Assembly: GCF_038433205.1 (NCBI RefSeq)
Contig: NZ_JBCDNA010000003.1
Coordinates: forward strand, 744,001-808,000
Source of the DNA: Lutimonas vermicola
Lineage (GTDB): Bacteria > Bacteroidota > Bacteroidia > Flavobacteriales > Flavobacteriaceae
DNA: 64,000 nt
Direction: 5' to 3'
Positions 28,177 through 36,275 of the stretch are shown here, piece by piece. Position 1 is the first letter of the stretch; each line of letters opens with the position of its first letter. The translations under genes were made by a program, and so were the position numbers. The notes beneath the pieces are model-generated. The model was not told the DNA's origin, did no database searches, and saw nothing but the letters and a program-made list of their open reading frames with translations.

Positions 28177-28413
28177 TTATTTCCTGATGATTCTCTCAAT
28201 CAATTGATTTTCAGCATCACTAAGGGCCCGCCCTTTTAACGTAACCAACAACCTGGATAATTTATGTTTATCCTCTAAAGGCACTGCCTCTGCTTCATAA
28301 TCAATCTGATTGAGAAGCTCTTTCAAGTTCTTAACCGCTATTAAATTCTTTTGCTCTGTATAGATATTATACTTGACCTCCATTTCAATATCGGTTAGTA
28401 ATTTTTGGATCAT
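28177..28413 (-). CDS. Small hypothetical protein
   Basis: A 78-residue protein rich in Leu, Glu and Lys with predicted helices (IAVKNLKELLNQIDYE, LSDAENQLIERIIRK). No signal, membrane segment or recognisable domain. A minus-strand terminator lies 160 bp downstream, which supports transcription. It could be a regulatory or antitoxin-like small protein, but nothing shows this. Confidence 0.5.
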   Translation of the reverse strand: MIQKLLTDIEMEVKYNIYTEQKNLIAVKNLKELLNQIDYEAEAVPLEDKHKLSRLLVTLKGRALSDAENQLIERIIRK

Positions 28414-29416
28414 ATCTGATTTTTGACAAAGATAAGGGCATCCTCATGCTGTGCTGACGACACCCCGTGTCATGTATCAGTCTTTTTAATGGCGCTGGAT
28501 TTTTTGTTATTTTACCATATGCCAGTGTCCCTATTCCCACCTATTATAATTTTAGCCTGAGGAAGTATTCCCTGTCAAAACTTACCAACAAACTCCCTGA
28601 GGTCCAGTGGTTCAAAAGAAACCTAAACATTACTACCAAGAGAATTCGAACCCTTGATTACGAGGCGGATATTGATTATATCGTACGCTATATGAAATAT
28701 CACAAGACAATAATTTTTATATCAGCAGCTAGCAGTTGCGGTTTGTTAGAGACAAGCCCAATCAAAAATATCTGTTTTGTTCCATACCTATTCGATATGA
28801 TAATCTGTAATTAAGTGAACAAATGGGACTTAGGATAATTTGGGAAGGGGAGAGAGGAAAAAATGAACACGGTCTCGACGTATTTCCAAGGTTTCAGGAT
28901 GGTAATTTCAGAAATTTTCTGTCTGAAGACAACTGATAAGATACAACCATCATGATAATACCTCTAGCATCGTCATCCAAGATGTTCTGATATAGTTCTA
29001 CTGAAATCAATTCTTTGTTTTGGAACATATTTGTCTTTATACTTTAGCTGAAAAAGAAGTAAAAATAGTCCCAACCTATCAAAACGATAGCTATCCTAAA
29101 ATCTAGTAAACCCTTTTTTCCCCCTGATTTACTAAAGAATATTATGTCCGATAAGATTGGGACCTTCTTCAATTGATTAATCTAATGGTGTCTAACCTAA
29201 ATTATTTTGGCAAATAAATACTAAATTATAATCAACCGTAGAGAAATAATAATTACCATTATTCCTGGACAAAGATATTTTACTATGAAGCATGTTCTCA
29301 CGACATGCTGTGTCTGTTATCAAATTTTGTAATTTTTTTAACATATAAGATTGACGTATCAACATTTGACAATGTTTCGGGTTTACTTTTCAAAACTTGT
29401 TTACTAACTTGGCCGG
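28414..29416 (+). other. 1-kb low-coding spacer with possible gene remnants
   Basis: No convincing gene. A plus-strand frame at 28467-28814 (115 codons; LPEVQWFKRNLNITTKRIRT, DYIVRYMKYHK) has protein-like composition in its middle but unlikely ends. A second frame at 28823-28936 (37 codons from ATG; MGLRIIWEGERGKNEHG) also reads like protein. Both may be remnants of one decayed gene. The rest is AT-rich, with no clear promoter found for the epimerase gene that follows. Confidence 0.4.
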
Positions 29417-30565
29417 ATGATAAAAGACGAGCTGTTTCAACTAGGAAAAGAGTTTCAAAATTACTTAAAGTATTGGATGCTGTATATGTTCAGGGCCGAC
29501 CAATCTGCTGTTTATCCTGAAATTTCCATTGAGGATATTCCCAATAATAAGGCAGATTTGGGCTCTATGTATTTGGCAAGGATCATTTATGGGTCCGCCA
29601 GGGCAAGCCAACTTTCAGATACTGAAGATTCACGGCCCCTGGCAGAGGCAGCACTGGAAAAACTCAAAGAGTTTAGCAACCCACAGGGTGGTTACTATTG
29701 GGGGAGAACATACAATATGCAGTGGGTACACGACCCTGAAAATGTCAACATGGGCCAGGCCTTTGTCTTGTACGGACTCGCCTCTTATGCAAAAATCAAC
29801 CCATCTCCTGATTTGGAACTCCTTATCAAGGAACATTTGCGATTTATACAAACCTCTTTAAAAGATGCAGACAAAACTCAATTCCTGGATGGGTTTGACG
29901 AGCAGTGGATGAAGGGTGAGAAAATGACCAGATCATTTGGAACCCATTTTCATATGATGGAAGCTTTTGTTAAGGTTTATGAACTTTACCGGGAGGAAGA
30001 GGTGAAAGGAGCTATTCAGGATTTATTGACTTTAATCCTTGATCGATTTATTGAAAAAGAGCATTATTCATGTATTCATAGATTTAGTCCAGACTGGGTA
30101 CCTCTGGCCAACGAAAACTGGGCCGGGCATAATGCAGAATGCAGTTGGGTAATCTGTGATGCCGCAAGAATTATCAATGATGCAATACTCATCAAAGAGA
30201 CAAATAAACTCGCTGTGCTGATGATGGCCAAAGTTGTTGAGGAGGCCAGGGATTTGGTTAACGGAGGTTATTATAACCTGATTCCTGAAGATGGGGCTTG
30301 GGAAGCATCAAAATCCTGGTGGCCTCAGGCAGAAGTTGTATTAGGACTGGTAAACGTTTATCAGATAACAGGAGACCCCTCGTATATGGAACTCGCACAG
30401 GAGCAGGTCTCTTATATTCAAAAATATTTTGTTAGAAACAATGGAGAATGGTATGCCCAGATAGATCATAAGGGGGAACCCGCAAGAGATACCCCTTTAG
30501 TGTTTTTTTGGAAATCGATGTATCATACCGTGCGGTACTATGATTCTATGCTATCCCGAATTTAG
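29417..30565 (+). CDS. AGE-family sugar 2-epimerase/isomerase
   Basis: A 382-residue (alpha/alpha)6-barrel enzyme of the N-acylglucosamine 2-epimerase family. It has the conserved stretches SFGTHFHMMEAF (His near 175), WAGHNAECSWVICDAA (His near 235), SKSWWPQAEVVLGL and the C-terminal DTPLVFFWKSMYHTVRYY. These fit the cellobiose/mannobiose 2-epimerase and mannose isomerase branch better than N-acyl epimerases, but substrate assignment needs biochemistry. It has no signal peptide, so it is cytoplasmic. It stands alone, facing the sORF array. Confidence 0.85.
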   Translation: MIKDELFQLGKEFQNYLKYWMLYMFRADQSAVYPEISIEDIPNNKADLGSMYLARIIYGSARASQLSDTEDSRPLAEAALEKLKEFSNPQGGYYWGRTYNMQWVHDPENVNMGQAFVLYGLASYAKINPSPDLELLIKEHLRFIQTSLKDADKTQFLDGFDEQWMKGEKMTRSFGTHFHMMEAFVKVYELYREEEVKGAIQDLLTLILDRFIEKEHYSCIHRFSPDWVPLANENWAGHNAECSWVICDAARIINDAILIKETNKLAVLMMAKVVEEARDLVNGGYYNLIPEDGAWEASKSWWPQAEVVLGLVNVYQITGDPSYMELAQEQVSYIQKYFVRNNGEWYAQIDHKGEPARDTPLVFFWKSMYHTVRYYDSMLSRI

Positions 30566-30717
30566 ACGGCTGCTTGTGTCAATGAGAAGGAATCATCAGG
30601 GTCTAAAAGTTTATAGGTTTTCTATGGAGCCGGTACATTATTGTTTTGGCTCAATGAGGTATAGCTAAAAGTGTTGTTATGAAAGTTAAAAAGCAGTGAT
30701 AATCGTATGGCAGAAAA

Positions 30718-30737
30718 CCCTAATGATTTATTTAGGG
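30718..30737 (-). terminator. Possible terminator after the sORF array
   Basis: CCCTAA / TTAGGG stem with an 8-nt loop. On the minus strand it is followed by TTTTCTG, about 80 bp after the last array copy. An unrelated 24-codon frame (30728-30802, minus, MFTSYPLLQK start) overlaps it and may be chance. Confidence 0.4.
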
Positions 30738-30818
30738 CTGCCGGTAAACCCGCTCGGGATACCTGAAGTGGATTTTTGAAGAAGAGGATAGCTTGTAAAC
30801 ATATGAAGTTATTTGTTT

Positions 30819-30893
30819 TTAGGCTTTAACGGCGTAATTTCTGTGTTTCGACCATCTTACTCTTTTACTGTTGTTAAATATTGTAGTTCTCAT
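30819..30893 (-). CDS. 24-aa basic peptide, array copy 4
   Basis: The fourth and most diverged copy in transcription order. It reads MRTTIFNNSKRVRW followed by SKHRNYAVKA. Relative to copy 1 it has E16K, R23K and S24A plus one silent change (codon 22). The ATG and TAA positions are unchanged and the length is again 75 bp. It is the last copy before the possible terminator at 30718-30737. Confidence 0.65.
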   Translation of the reverse strand: MRTTIFNNSKRVRWSKHRNYAVKA

Positions 30894-30931
30894 GATGTTG
30901 ATTTTTATAATCTGTGATTCGTTTTTTTTGC

Positions 30932-31006
30932 TTAGGATCTGACGGCATAAGTTCTGCGTTCTGACCATCTTACTCTTTTACTGTTGTTAAATATTGTAGT
31001 TCTCAT
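30932..31006 (-). CDS. 24-aa basic peptide, array copy 3
   Basis: It reads MRTTIFNNSKRVRW followed by SERRTYAVRS. Changes from copy 1 are H17R and N19T plus silent changes at codons 15 and 20. The spacer to copy 4 is 38 bp. Same start context as copies 1 and 4 (ATC before ATG). Confidence 0.65.
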   Translation of the reverse strand: MRTTIFNNSKRVRWSERRTYAVRS

Positions 31007-31044
31007 GATGTTGATTTTTATAATCTGTGATTAGTTTTTTTTGC

Positions 31045-31119
31045 TTAGGATCTGACGGCGTAATTTCTGTGTTCTGACCATCTTATTCTTTTACTGTTGT
31101 TAAATATTGTAGTTCTCAT
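31045..31119 (-). CDS. 24-aa basic peptide, array copy 2
   Basis: It reads MRTTIFNNSKRIRW followed by SEHRNYAVRS. It differs from copy 1 by V12I and a silent change at Ser15. The spacer to copy 3 is 38 bp and that from copy 1 is 39 bp. Confidence 0.65.
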   Translation of the reverse strand: MRTTIFNNSKRIRWSEHRNYAVRS

Positions 31120-31158
31120 AATGTTGTTTTTTTTATATTCTGTGATTAGTTTTTTTGC

Positions 31159-31233
31159 TTAGGATCTGACGGCGTAATTTCTGTGTTCCGACCATCTTAC
31201 TCTTTTACTGTTGTTAAATATTGTAGTTCTCAT
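31159..31233 (-). CDS. 24-aa basic peptide, array copy 1
   Basis: The promoter-proximal copy on the minus strand. It reads MRTTIFNNSKRVRW followed by SEHRNYAVRS, with seven basic residues (Arg/Lys/His) against one Glu and no hydrophobic membrane stretch or signal peptide. Its upstream sequence differs from the repeat spacer, so the promoter of the array probably lies in 31234-31440. I do not recognise the family. A nucleic-acid or ribosome-binding peptide would fit the charge, but that is only inference. Confidence 0.65.
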   Translation of the reverse strand: MRTTIFNNSKRVRWSEHRNYAVRS

Positions 31234-31641
31234 GATTTTTAAATTGTTGATTATACTTATAAGACTACATATCTTCAATAATGTTACAGTACTATGTTAA
31301 ACAAAGTACTATTTTAACAATTATTTTAGAATAAAATAATATAAATACCTAAAAAACAATTAATTATAAAAATGTTAAAAAAATCAAAATATTTTTATTT
31401 GAGAAATAATTTGGGATATAAAAGAAAAAATAATGAGGCCCTGGCGTTGTTTAGCAGGTGAAAATTAAAAACTTTCTGATGTTTCAGAAGGCTTTTTTGT
31501 ATTTCTCGTTTATGTAACGATTATAGGGATATAGAAAGTTCCTGTTATAATTACAGGAATATGAATGCCATATACAACGAGTCATTCATCCTGTATTCAA
31601 TGCCTAAGTAATTTCAGAATGCTGCACTATATAAAAGGATG
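31234..31641. other. AT-rich spacer upstream of the sORF array
   Basis: Extremely AT-rich from 31240 to 31430. The minus strand carries TACTTTG at about 31303-31309, a -7-like element with one base fewer than the TAnnTTTG spacing, about 70 bp before copy 1. No gene is seen. The spacer also contains a bidirectional terminator (31472-31491). Confidence 0.4.
31472..31491. terminator. Bidirectional terminator
   Basis: CTTTCTGA / TCAGAAGG stem (one G-T pair) with TGTT loop. T runs follow on both strands (31493-31498 plus, and the A-rich stretch at 31465-31471 for minus). It would stop the bestrophin-like gene transcript from running into the sORF array. Confidence 0.75.
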
Positions 31642-32418
31642 TTATCTGTCAAACCTGAAATTATCCAATTTTATGTCATCAAGCCCTTTATCATCAAAAG
31701 GATATTCGAGTTGATTTTGGATATTGTACAAGGCGATCAAAATAAATTGACTTGTTAGTACTATCGCATAAGTGATCCAATGAGAATGATCGTATCCTAC
31801 GCTATTGATAATTGAAGGGGCGTAGATCAAAGGGAAGATATAAATGAAAATCAGGCAATAGGCCTTTAAGCTTATCGGGGTCCTGTGAATATTAATGGCG
31901 TGCACGTTCTCAACGCTTTCATGCAGGTCTTTTAGGAAACGAAATATTTTTTCTTTTCTTTTCCCTGAAAGGGCTTCGATATGTTGATCAACAAAAGAAT
32001 ATACCTCATGTATAGATCGATCAATATTGTCTGTTTTTACTTCATTCGTTCTCAGATGCGTCATCACGGTATTACTGATATTGACGAGAACTCCTTTAAC
32101 CTGCTCCTGTTCTTCCCCGGTCAACAGGTTGTTGCTCGTAAAAAAATAGTACAAGGTTTTTAAGGTACTTCGAAATTCACTCAGGTGCTCCAGGGCTTTT
32201 TCCCTTCTTCTGAACGATCCTCTAATGGTAAACACCAGAGGAAATATCATTGCAATACTGATAAGCGTAAGATCAATATCAAAATGCACATCAAACCTGA
32301 AGCACATATACGTAGTCACGAGAGCTGTGAAGAGCGCGATAAATGTTCTTTGGTTTATAATAACTAGATATTGTTGCAAGTTAATCTGATTAAAGCTTAA
32401 TAAGTTAAAGGTAGGCAA
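31642..32418 (-). CDS. Bestrophin-like membrane protein
   Basis: A 258-residue membrane protein with hydrophobic pairs near residues 25-68 and 185-235 around a charged helical middle. The C-terminal NQLEYPFDDKGLDDIKLDNF resembles the ExPFxxDxxDLxLD motif of bacterial bestrophin-like (YneE) channels, which is the basis of this call. The N-terminal half is less typical. Ion-channel function is inferred. It is flanked by hairpins on both sides. Confidence 0.6.
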   Translation of the reverse strand: MPTFNLLSFNQINLQQYLVIINQRTFIALFTALVTTYMCFRFDVHFDIDLTLISIAMIFPLVFTIRGSFRRREKALEHLSEFRSTLKTLYYFFTSNNLLTGEEQEQVKGVLVNISNTVMTHLRTNEVKTDNIDRSIHEVYSFVDQHIEALSGKRKEKIFRFLKDLHESVENVHAINIHRTPISLKAYCLIFIYIFPLIYAPSIINSVGYDHSHWITYAIVLTSQFILIALYNIQNQLEYPFDDKGLDDIKLDNFRFDR

Positions 32419-32502
32419 AAAATAAGAATATGCAAATGGGTAATTTCCAAAAATAAGTTTAGCTCTTTCAGCCGTGGCCGTGTCATTTTATTCTGGAGCA
32501 AT

Positions 32503-32550
32503 AAAAAGACCTTGCAGCCCGTGGATCGAGGCTAAGAGCAAGGTCTTTTT
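32503..32550. terminator. Long hairpin, bidirectional terminator or attenuator
   Basis: A perfect 13-bp stem AAAAAGACCTTGC / GCAAGGTCTTTTT with an inner AGCC/GGCT pairing. A and T runs give it terminator character on both strands. It lies 85 bp upstream of the bestrophin-like start, so no annotated gene needs it; a small RNA or leader attenuation is possible. Confidence 0.75.
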
Positions 32551-32595
32551 CTCAAATTGATAACTAATAAAGGCCAAATATATTAAGCTCAGGGA

Positions 32596-32623
32596 TGTCA
32601 TTCAATGACAAATGTCATTGAAT
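32596..32623. promoter_or_regulatory. Nested palindrome, operator candidate
   Basis: TGTCATTCAATGACA (32596-32610) is a perfect 7-1-7 palindrome. ATTCAATGACA / TGTCATTGAAT (32600-32623) is an overlapping perfect 11-bp inverted repeat with a 2-bp centre. Confidence 0.5.
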
Positions 32624-32654
32624 ACAAAACTATATCTATAGGATGCAAAAAAAA

Positions 32655-32672
32655 CCGCTACGATAATAGCGG
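32655..32672 (-). terminator. Terminator of the YceI gene
   Basis: CCGCTA / TAGCGG stem with 6-nt loop, followed on the minus strand by eight T. It lies 33 bp after the stop. Confidence 0.85.
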
Positions 32673-32704
32673 CCTTTGGTATATTAAAAAGCAAATCTCA
32701 CTTT

Positions 32705-33283
32705 TTAGAATTCAAGATCTGTTATAAGATCAAATTCGTCATAAATCGCTTTGTCTTGCAAATCATCGAAAAAACTGGTTGATCCATATCTTACATCAAA
32801 TTTAGTCCTGTCAATTTTCACGTTAGCTGTTGCTTTGTTTCCATAAACTGAAAGTTCAAACGTAACAGGTTTCGTTATCTCTTTAATTGTTAGGTCACCA
32901 ACAACCTCATATGAATTTTTCCCGGTACTTGTAACCTTTTTGAAAGTTAGAAGAGCAGTAGGATATTCCTCCACGCCAAAGAAATCCTCAGATTTCAAAT
33001 GTCCTTCAAGTTTTGTTTTGTATTCACCTTCCATATCGGTATTTTCAATTGACGTCATGTCAATCACGAATTCACCGCCCGTAAGTTTGCCTTCATTAAA
33101 AGTGAGCGTGCCTTCTTTTAAAGCAATTTTTCCTTTATGAGAACCGGTTACTTTGTATCCTTTCCATGTTACTGAACTTTTTTCTACTTTAACTTCTACG
33201 GTTCCATCCTCAATGTTTGTAAAGGCAAAACTCACCGTAGCTATTACTAATGCTACTAAAATTGTTTGAATTCTATTTTTCAT
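32705..33283 (-). CDS. YceI-family lipid-binding periplasmic protein
   Basis: A 192-residue secreted protein. It has a signal peptide (MKNRIQTILVALVIATVSFA), then a lipocalin-like YceI barrel with SSVTWKGYKVTGSHKGKIAL, FVIDMTSIENTDMEGEYKTKLEGHLKSEDFF, PTALLTFKKV and GDLTIKEITKPVTF. YceI proteins bind polyisoprenoids or other amphiphiles. It is just downstream of an NTF2-like gene, both possibly under the Crp/Fnr regulator upstream. It ends with a clear terminator. Confidence 0.92.
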   Translation of the reverse strand: MKNRIQTILVALVIATVSFAFTNIEDGTVEVKVEKSSVTWKGYKVTGSHKGKIALKEGTLTFNEGKLTGGEFVIDMTSIENTDMEGEYKTKLEGHLKSEDFFGVEEYPTALLTFKKVTSTGKNSYEVVGDLTIKEITKPVTFELSVYGNKATANVKIDRTKFDVRYGSTSFFDDLQDKAIYDEFDLITDLEF

Positions 33284-33324
33284 GATTATTAAATTTAATG
33301 GTTAAATATTTATGTTATTTTATT

Positions 33325-33672
33325 TCAGTAATACAGTTTTTCTTTTATAATCAAGCCTTCTTTCCAGTCTTGAACGGCAACCTGAGTATAATTTCTTTCC
33401 CCCAAACGCCTGTGTTTATAATTCAATTGCCACTCTACCATCGTTGTTTGCTCTCCAAAGGCCACATGCAACGGTTTCGCACTTTTAAACTCAACAATAT
33501 CGTTCAATTCACTTTCCTTGATTTTTCTGTTCGTAGCTTTTCCTTTAACAGGTGCCTCATCATTTTTCTGAATAACGACTTCCTGGTGATAAAACCTGTC
33601 CAGGGCTTCGAGACTCTCTCCCTCCATCAAAAGATCATTCAGATCACTCACTTTTTCAATTAACAACTTCAT
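33325..33672 (-). CDS. NTF2/SnoaL-like small protein
   Basis: A 115-residue cone-fold protein of the SnoaL/NTF2 superfamily (LLMEGESLEALDRFYHQEVV, VEWQLNYKHRR, YTQVAVQDWKEGLIIKEKLYY). The superfamily includes isomerases, hydrolases and ligand-binding proteins; no catalytic set is certain here. It precedes yceI by 41 bp on the minus strand. A 7-bp inverted repeat (33748-33767) lies about 76 bp upstream. Confidence 0.8.
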   Translation of the reverse strand: MKLLIEKVSDLNDLLMEGESLEALDRFYHQEVVIQKNDEAPVKGKATNRKIKESELNDIVEFKSAKPLHVAFGEQTTMVEWQLNYKHRRLGERNYTQVAVQDWKEGLIIKEKLYY

Positions 33673-33747
33673 GTTATTTAATTTCTAATGAACAATGCAA
33701 ATATCGGATGAATGTAAAGGCTATGAAATAAGGCAGTTTATCAAATG

Positions 33748-33767
33748 ATGTTAAACTAGATTAACAT
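33748..33767. promoter_or_regulatory. Inverted repeat ATGTTAA-n6-TTAACAT, operator candidate
   Basis: A perfect 7-bp inverted repeat between the stop of the Crp/Fnr regulator and the NTF2-like gene. It could be an operator for the NTF2-like/YceI pair, or a weak terminator of the regulator gene (no T run). Confidence 0.4.
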
Positions 33768-33768
33768 T

Positions 33769-34356
33769 CTATTGCTCAAGGATCAATTGGCTTTTGATCT
33801 TGCTTAAAAATTCCTTGGTGATTCCAAGGTAGGAGGCGATAAGGTATTGTGGGATGCGTTGTTCAATCTTGGGGTATTCATTTCTAAAGAACAGGTAACG
33901 GTCTTTGGCACTCATGCTTAAATTTCTTACCACCCTTTTTTGAGAAGCCACAAAGGCCCTCTCAATTATAATCCTGAAAAACCTTTCCAGTTTTGGGATT
34001 TGGCGCAGCATTTCTTCCTGTTGCTCAAAGGAGAACTGGATGAGTTCTGTTTTTTCAAGGCACTGGACGTTAAAATCGGCGGGTTTCTGCGCAATATAAC
34101 TTCCCATATCAGATGTCCACCAATCTTCTGTGGAAAACATAACGACATGTTCCTGTCCTTCATCGTCAACATAGAATGTTTTGGTACAACCCGAAACCAC
34201 AAACCCACTAAATTTACAGACATCTCCCTGTTGAAGAAAAAACTGGCCCTTTAACAATTTCCTGGTGGAAATCAAGCCGACGAGTTTTTGTTCTTCTTCT
34301 TCGGTAAGTTCAACAACGCGGTTGATATAATCGAGTAAAGGTTGAAATTTTTCCAT
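33769..34356 (-). CDS. Crp/Fnr-family transcriptional regulator
   Basis: A 195-residue regulator with a cyclic-nucleotide-binding-like beta-roll (residues about 20-120; LLKGQFFLQQGDVCKFSGFVVSG) and a short C-terminal helix-turn-helix (PQYLIASYLGITKEFLSKIK). It is the usual short Bacteroidota type. No cysteines for an Fe-S cluster are seen at the N terminus. The ligand and targets are unknown. The NTF2-like and YceI genes follow in the same direction. Confidence 0.9.
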   Translation of the reverse strand: MEKFQPLLDYINRVVELTEEEEQKLVGLISTRKLLKGQFFLQQGDVCKFSGFVVSGCTKTFYVDDEGQEHVVMFSTEDWWTSDMGSYIAQKPADFNVQCLEKTELIQFSFEQQEEMLRQIPKLERFFRIIIERAFVASQKRVVRNLSMSAKDRYLFFRNEYPKIEQRIPQYLIASYLGITKEFLSKIKSQLILEQ

Positions 34357-34410
34357 AAATAAAACAGCAGCAAAAAATAGGCGCTTTCAAAAATAACCAT
34401 TTTCAGCCAT

Positions 34411-36108
34411 TTAGTTGCGAACTTGTTGCAAGTAAGCCAATACATAAACTGCGGGAGCATTCCAGTTGATGCATACTTCATTAGATGCGAAACTAGCCTC
34501 GACATCCATATAGGCTTTGGCAGGAAATTCAGACTGGTAGGTCACTTCATGTGCATCCTGCCTGTCGTTGTTTGGTCCTCCTGCTATAAACCCGGGAACA
34601 GGATCGGGTATGCTATCGGCTCCACTTGGGCGGTGATGCGGAAACATGACCTTTTTAGACCCAAAGCCAGTAAGGAAGCAATATCCTGTTGCATTTTTCC
34701 CAAAGATATAATCACTAATTTGTTCGGCGCCCAAAAGGTATTTTTCATCACCTGTTAACCTATGGGCGACACATAAAATATATGCCTGGTTAAGTATATC
34801 GCTGTTAGAACCCCATTCGAAATCATCCAGGGCAATACGATAGGGGTGCCGGTCTATTTTTTGGAGGATCTCATTGGCTAGGGCCTTATGTCCTTGAATA
34901 AGAGAATTTGCGAATTCGGCATCCAGCTCATCTTTATTTTCGAGTAAAGAGTGGAAGCCAACGTTGCGAACAAAATTCTTCCAGCTGTCTGCCAGCTGAT
35001 GCTTGTATTCCTGCTCATACTTCTTCATGGCATTGCTGTAGGTGTCTTTTTTTGTAGCCAAATACAATTCTGAAGCAGCCCAGAAAAAATCATCTGAGAA
35101 TTCATTATCTCCATACTCGCCGGTACTTACGTCTTCAGGGTTTTTAAAGGCAATATTATCGTTTTTTTCTGCCCATGCCCACGCCTTTTCAGAAGCATCC
35201 AGCGCTTTTTCAGACCATTCAGGGTCGATCTCTTTGTACAACCTGGAGGCCTGTGCCAGAACAGCGGCAAAATCGAGCGTGGAAGCAGTACTTTTCCCAA
35301 TGATATAGCGATCAAGATCATAATCCCCGGGCATTATAAATCCACTGAATCCTTTGGCAGTCAGTTTAAAATAAACGCCGCCATCGTCATCCTGCATGGT
35401 TTGTATCCAGTCAAGTTCATACCTCAATTCATCCCATAGATCGATGATTCCATTACCCGTTTCGGGAATATTAAGGCCAATGTTTGTCATCATTTTAGGA
35501 TATTGTTCAAGGATCAAAAGCATCTGACCCACTGACAGGGAGGCATTGACGATATATTTTCCGTAATCTCCTGCATCGTACCACCCTCCTTTGGAATTAA
35601 GCGTCCCCTTACTTTTGCCGGTTGAGGGATGAAACAGGCATTCGTCATCAGGATGGCCTGCTGCTCTTGCGTATTCTCCGCCATATTCCTCTTCAATAGC
35701 CATGGAAGCCCTTTGAAAATAGTAACTTTTGATAGCCGCTTTCAAGGCAGGCAGATACAATTCTTTTTTAATTTTAAATGGATATGAGGCAATGGTGTCG
35801 TTAATCACAACATAATAAGCCCCGGGAGCAGTAAACGAAGAAAAATCGCCCAACATCACTTTTTCACCTGAAGCTTCCCAGGTGCCCAGGTCTATAAGTT
35901 CACCCGAATACACTTTATTTTTATAGCCGTCTACTACTTTAAAGCTGCTGGCTTTGGTATCTACCAGGGTGAATTGTTTTGCTGATGAGGGATAAAATCC
36001 AATTTGATTAATCCTTATCTGATCAGAAATTTTTGCCGATCCTTTTTTTGAATCGCAGGAAGCAATAAACATGAGTACAATGGCGCTTAAGGCAATCAAC
36101 TTTTTCAT
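34411..36108 (-). CDS. Glycoside hydrolase family 9 lipoprotein
   Basis: A 565-residue lipoprotein (MKKLIALSAIVLMFIASC, then DSKKG). It has an N-terminal Ig-like CelD_N domain (about 30-115; RINQIGFYPSSAKQFTLVD) and a GH9 (alpha/alpha)6 domain with GGWYDAGDYGKYIVN (catalytic base Asp pair near 177-180) and SNEVCINWNAPAVYVLAYL (acid Glu near 546). GH9 enzymes cleave beta-1,4-glucans or act as exo-glucosaminidases; which one is not clear. It is probably on the cell surface or in the outer membrane. Confidence 0.9.
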   Translation of the reverse strand: MKKLIALSAIVLMFIASCDSKKGSAKISDQIRINQIGFYPSSAKQFTLVDTKASSFKVVDGYKNKVYSGELIDLGTWEASGEKVMLGDFSSFTAPGAYYVVINDTIASYPFKIKKELYLPALKAAIKSYYFQRASMAIEEEYGGEYARAAGHPDDECLFHPSTGKSKGTLNSKGGWYDAGDYGKYIVNASLSVGQMLLILEQYPKMMTNIGLNIPETGNGIIDLWDELRYELDWIQTMQDDDGGVYFKLTAKGFSGFIMPGDYDLDRYIIGKSTASTLDFAAVLAQASRLYKEIDPEWSEKALDASEKAWAWAEKNDNIAFKNPEDVSTGEYGDNEFSDDFFWAASELYLATKKDTYSNAMKKYEQEYKHQLADSWKNFVRNVGFHSLLENKDELDAEFANSLIQGHKALANEILQKIDRHPYRIALDDFEWGSNSDILNQAYILCVAHRLTGDEKYLLGAEQISDYIFGKNATGYCFLTGFGSKKVMFPHHRPSGADSIPDPVPGFIAGGPNNDRQDAHEVTYQSEFPAKAYMDVEASFASNEVCINWNAPAVYVLAYLQQVRN

Positions 36109-36275
36109 TGTAAATACTTTTTGTGTTATTCTTTTAAAGGCACATTCAAATGTAAAAGAATGTTATCTATAAATTTAATATTAAATTGTCACAAATGTAT
36201 TCAAATTAACCATGATCTTCAATGATCTAAGTTATTGCAGGACATTGGTTAAGCCATGGCATCAGAGGCATTTGC

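Larger units (their letters stand above)
30819..31237 (-). repeat. Tandem 113-114-bp repeat, about 3.7 copies, carrying four sORFs
   Basis: Four copies of a unit with period 113, 113 and 114 bp. Each unit is a 75-bp reading frame plus a 38-39-bp AT-rich spacer on the minus strand. The first 11 codons are identical at the base level in all copies. All changes fall in codons 12-24 and none shifts the frame. The period is too long and too uniformly conserved for a CRISPR array. Confidence 0.9.

Noticed and set aside
28630..28670. tRNA 3' end on the minus strand (gaattcgaaccc)
   Set aside because: The flanking bases do not form a T-stem and no acceptor, D or anticodon arms follow.
30728..30802. 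A fifth 24-codon member of the sORF array
   Set aside because: Same length, but the sequence is unrelated to the array peptide, the spacer is only 16 bp and its end overlaps a hairpin.
30819..31237. CRISPR array
   Set aside because: The period is 113-114 bp and the whole unit is conserved, with no variable spacers; the reading frames explain the conservation better.
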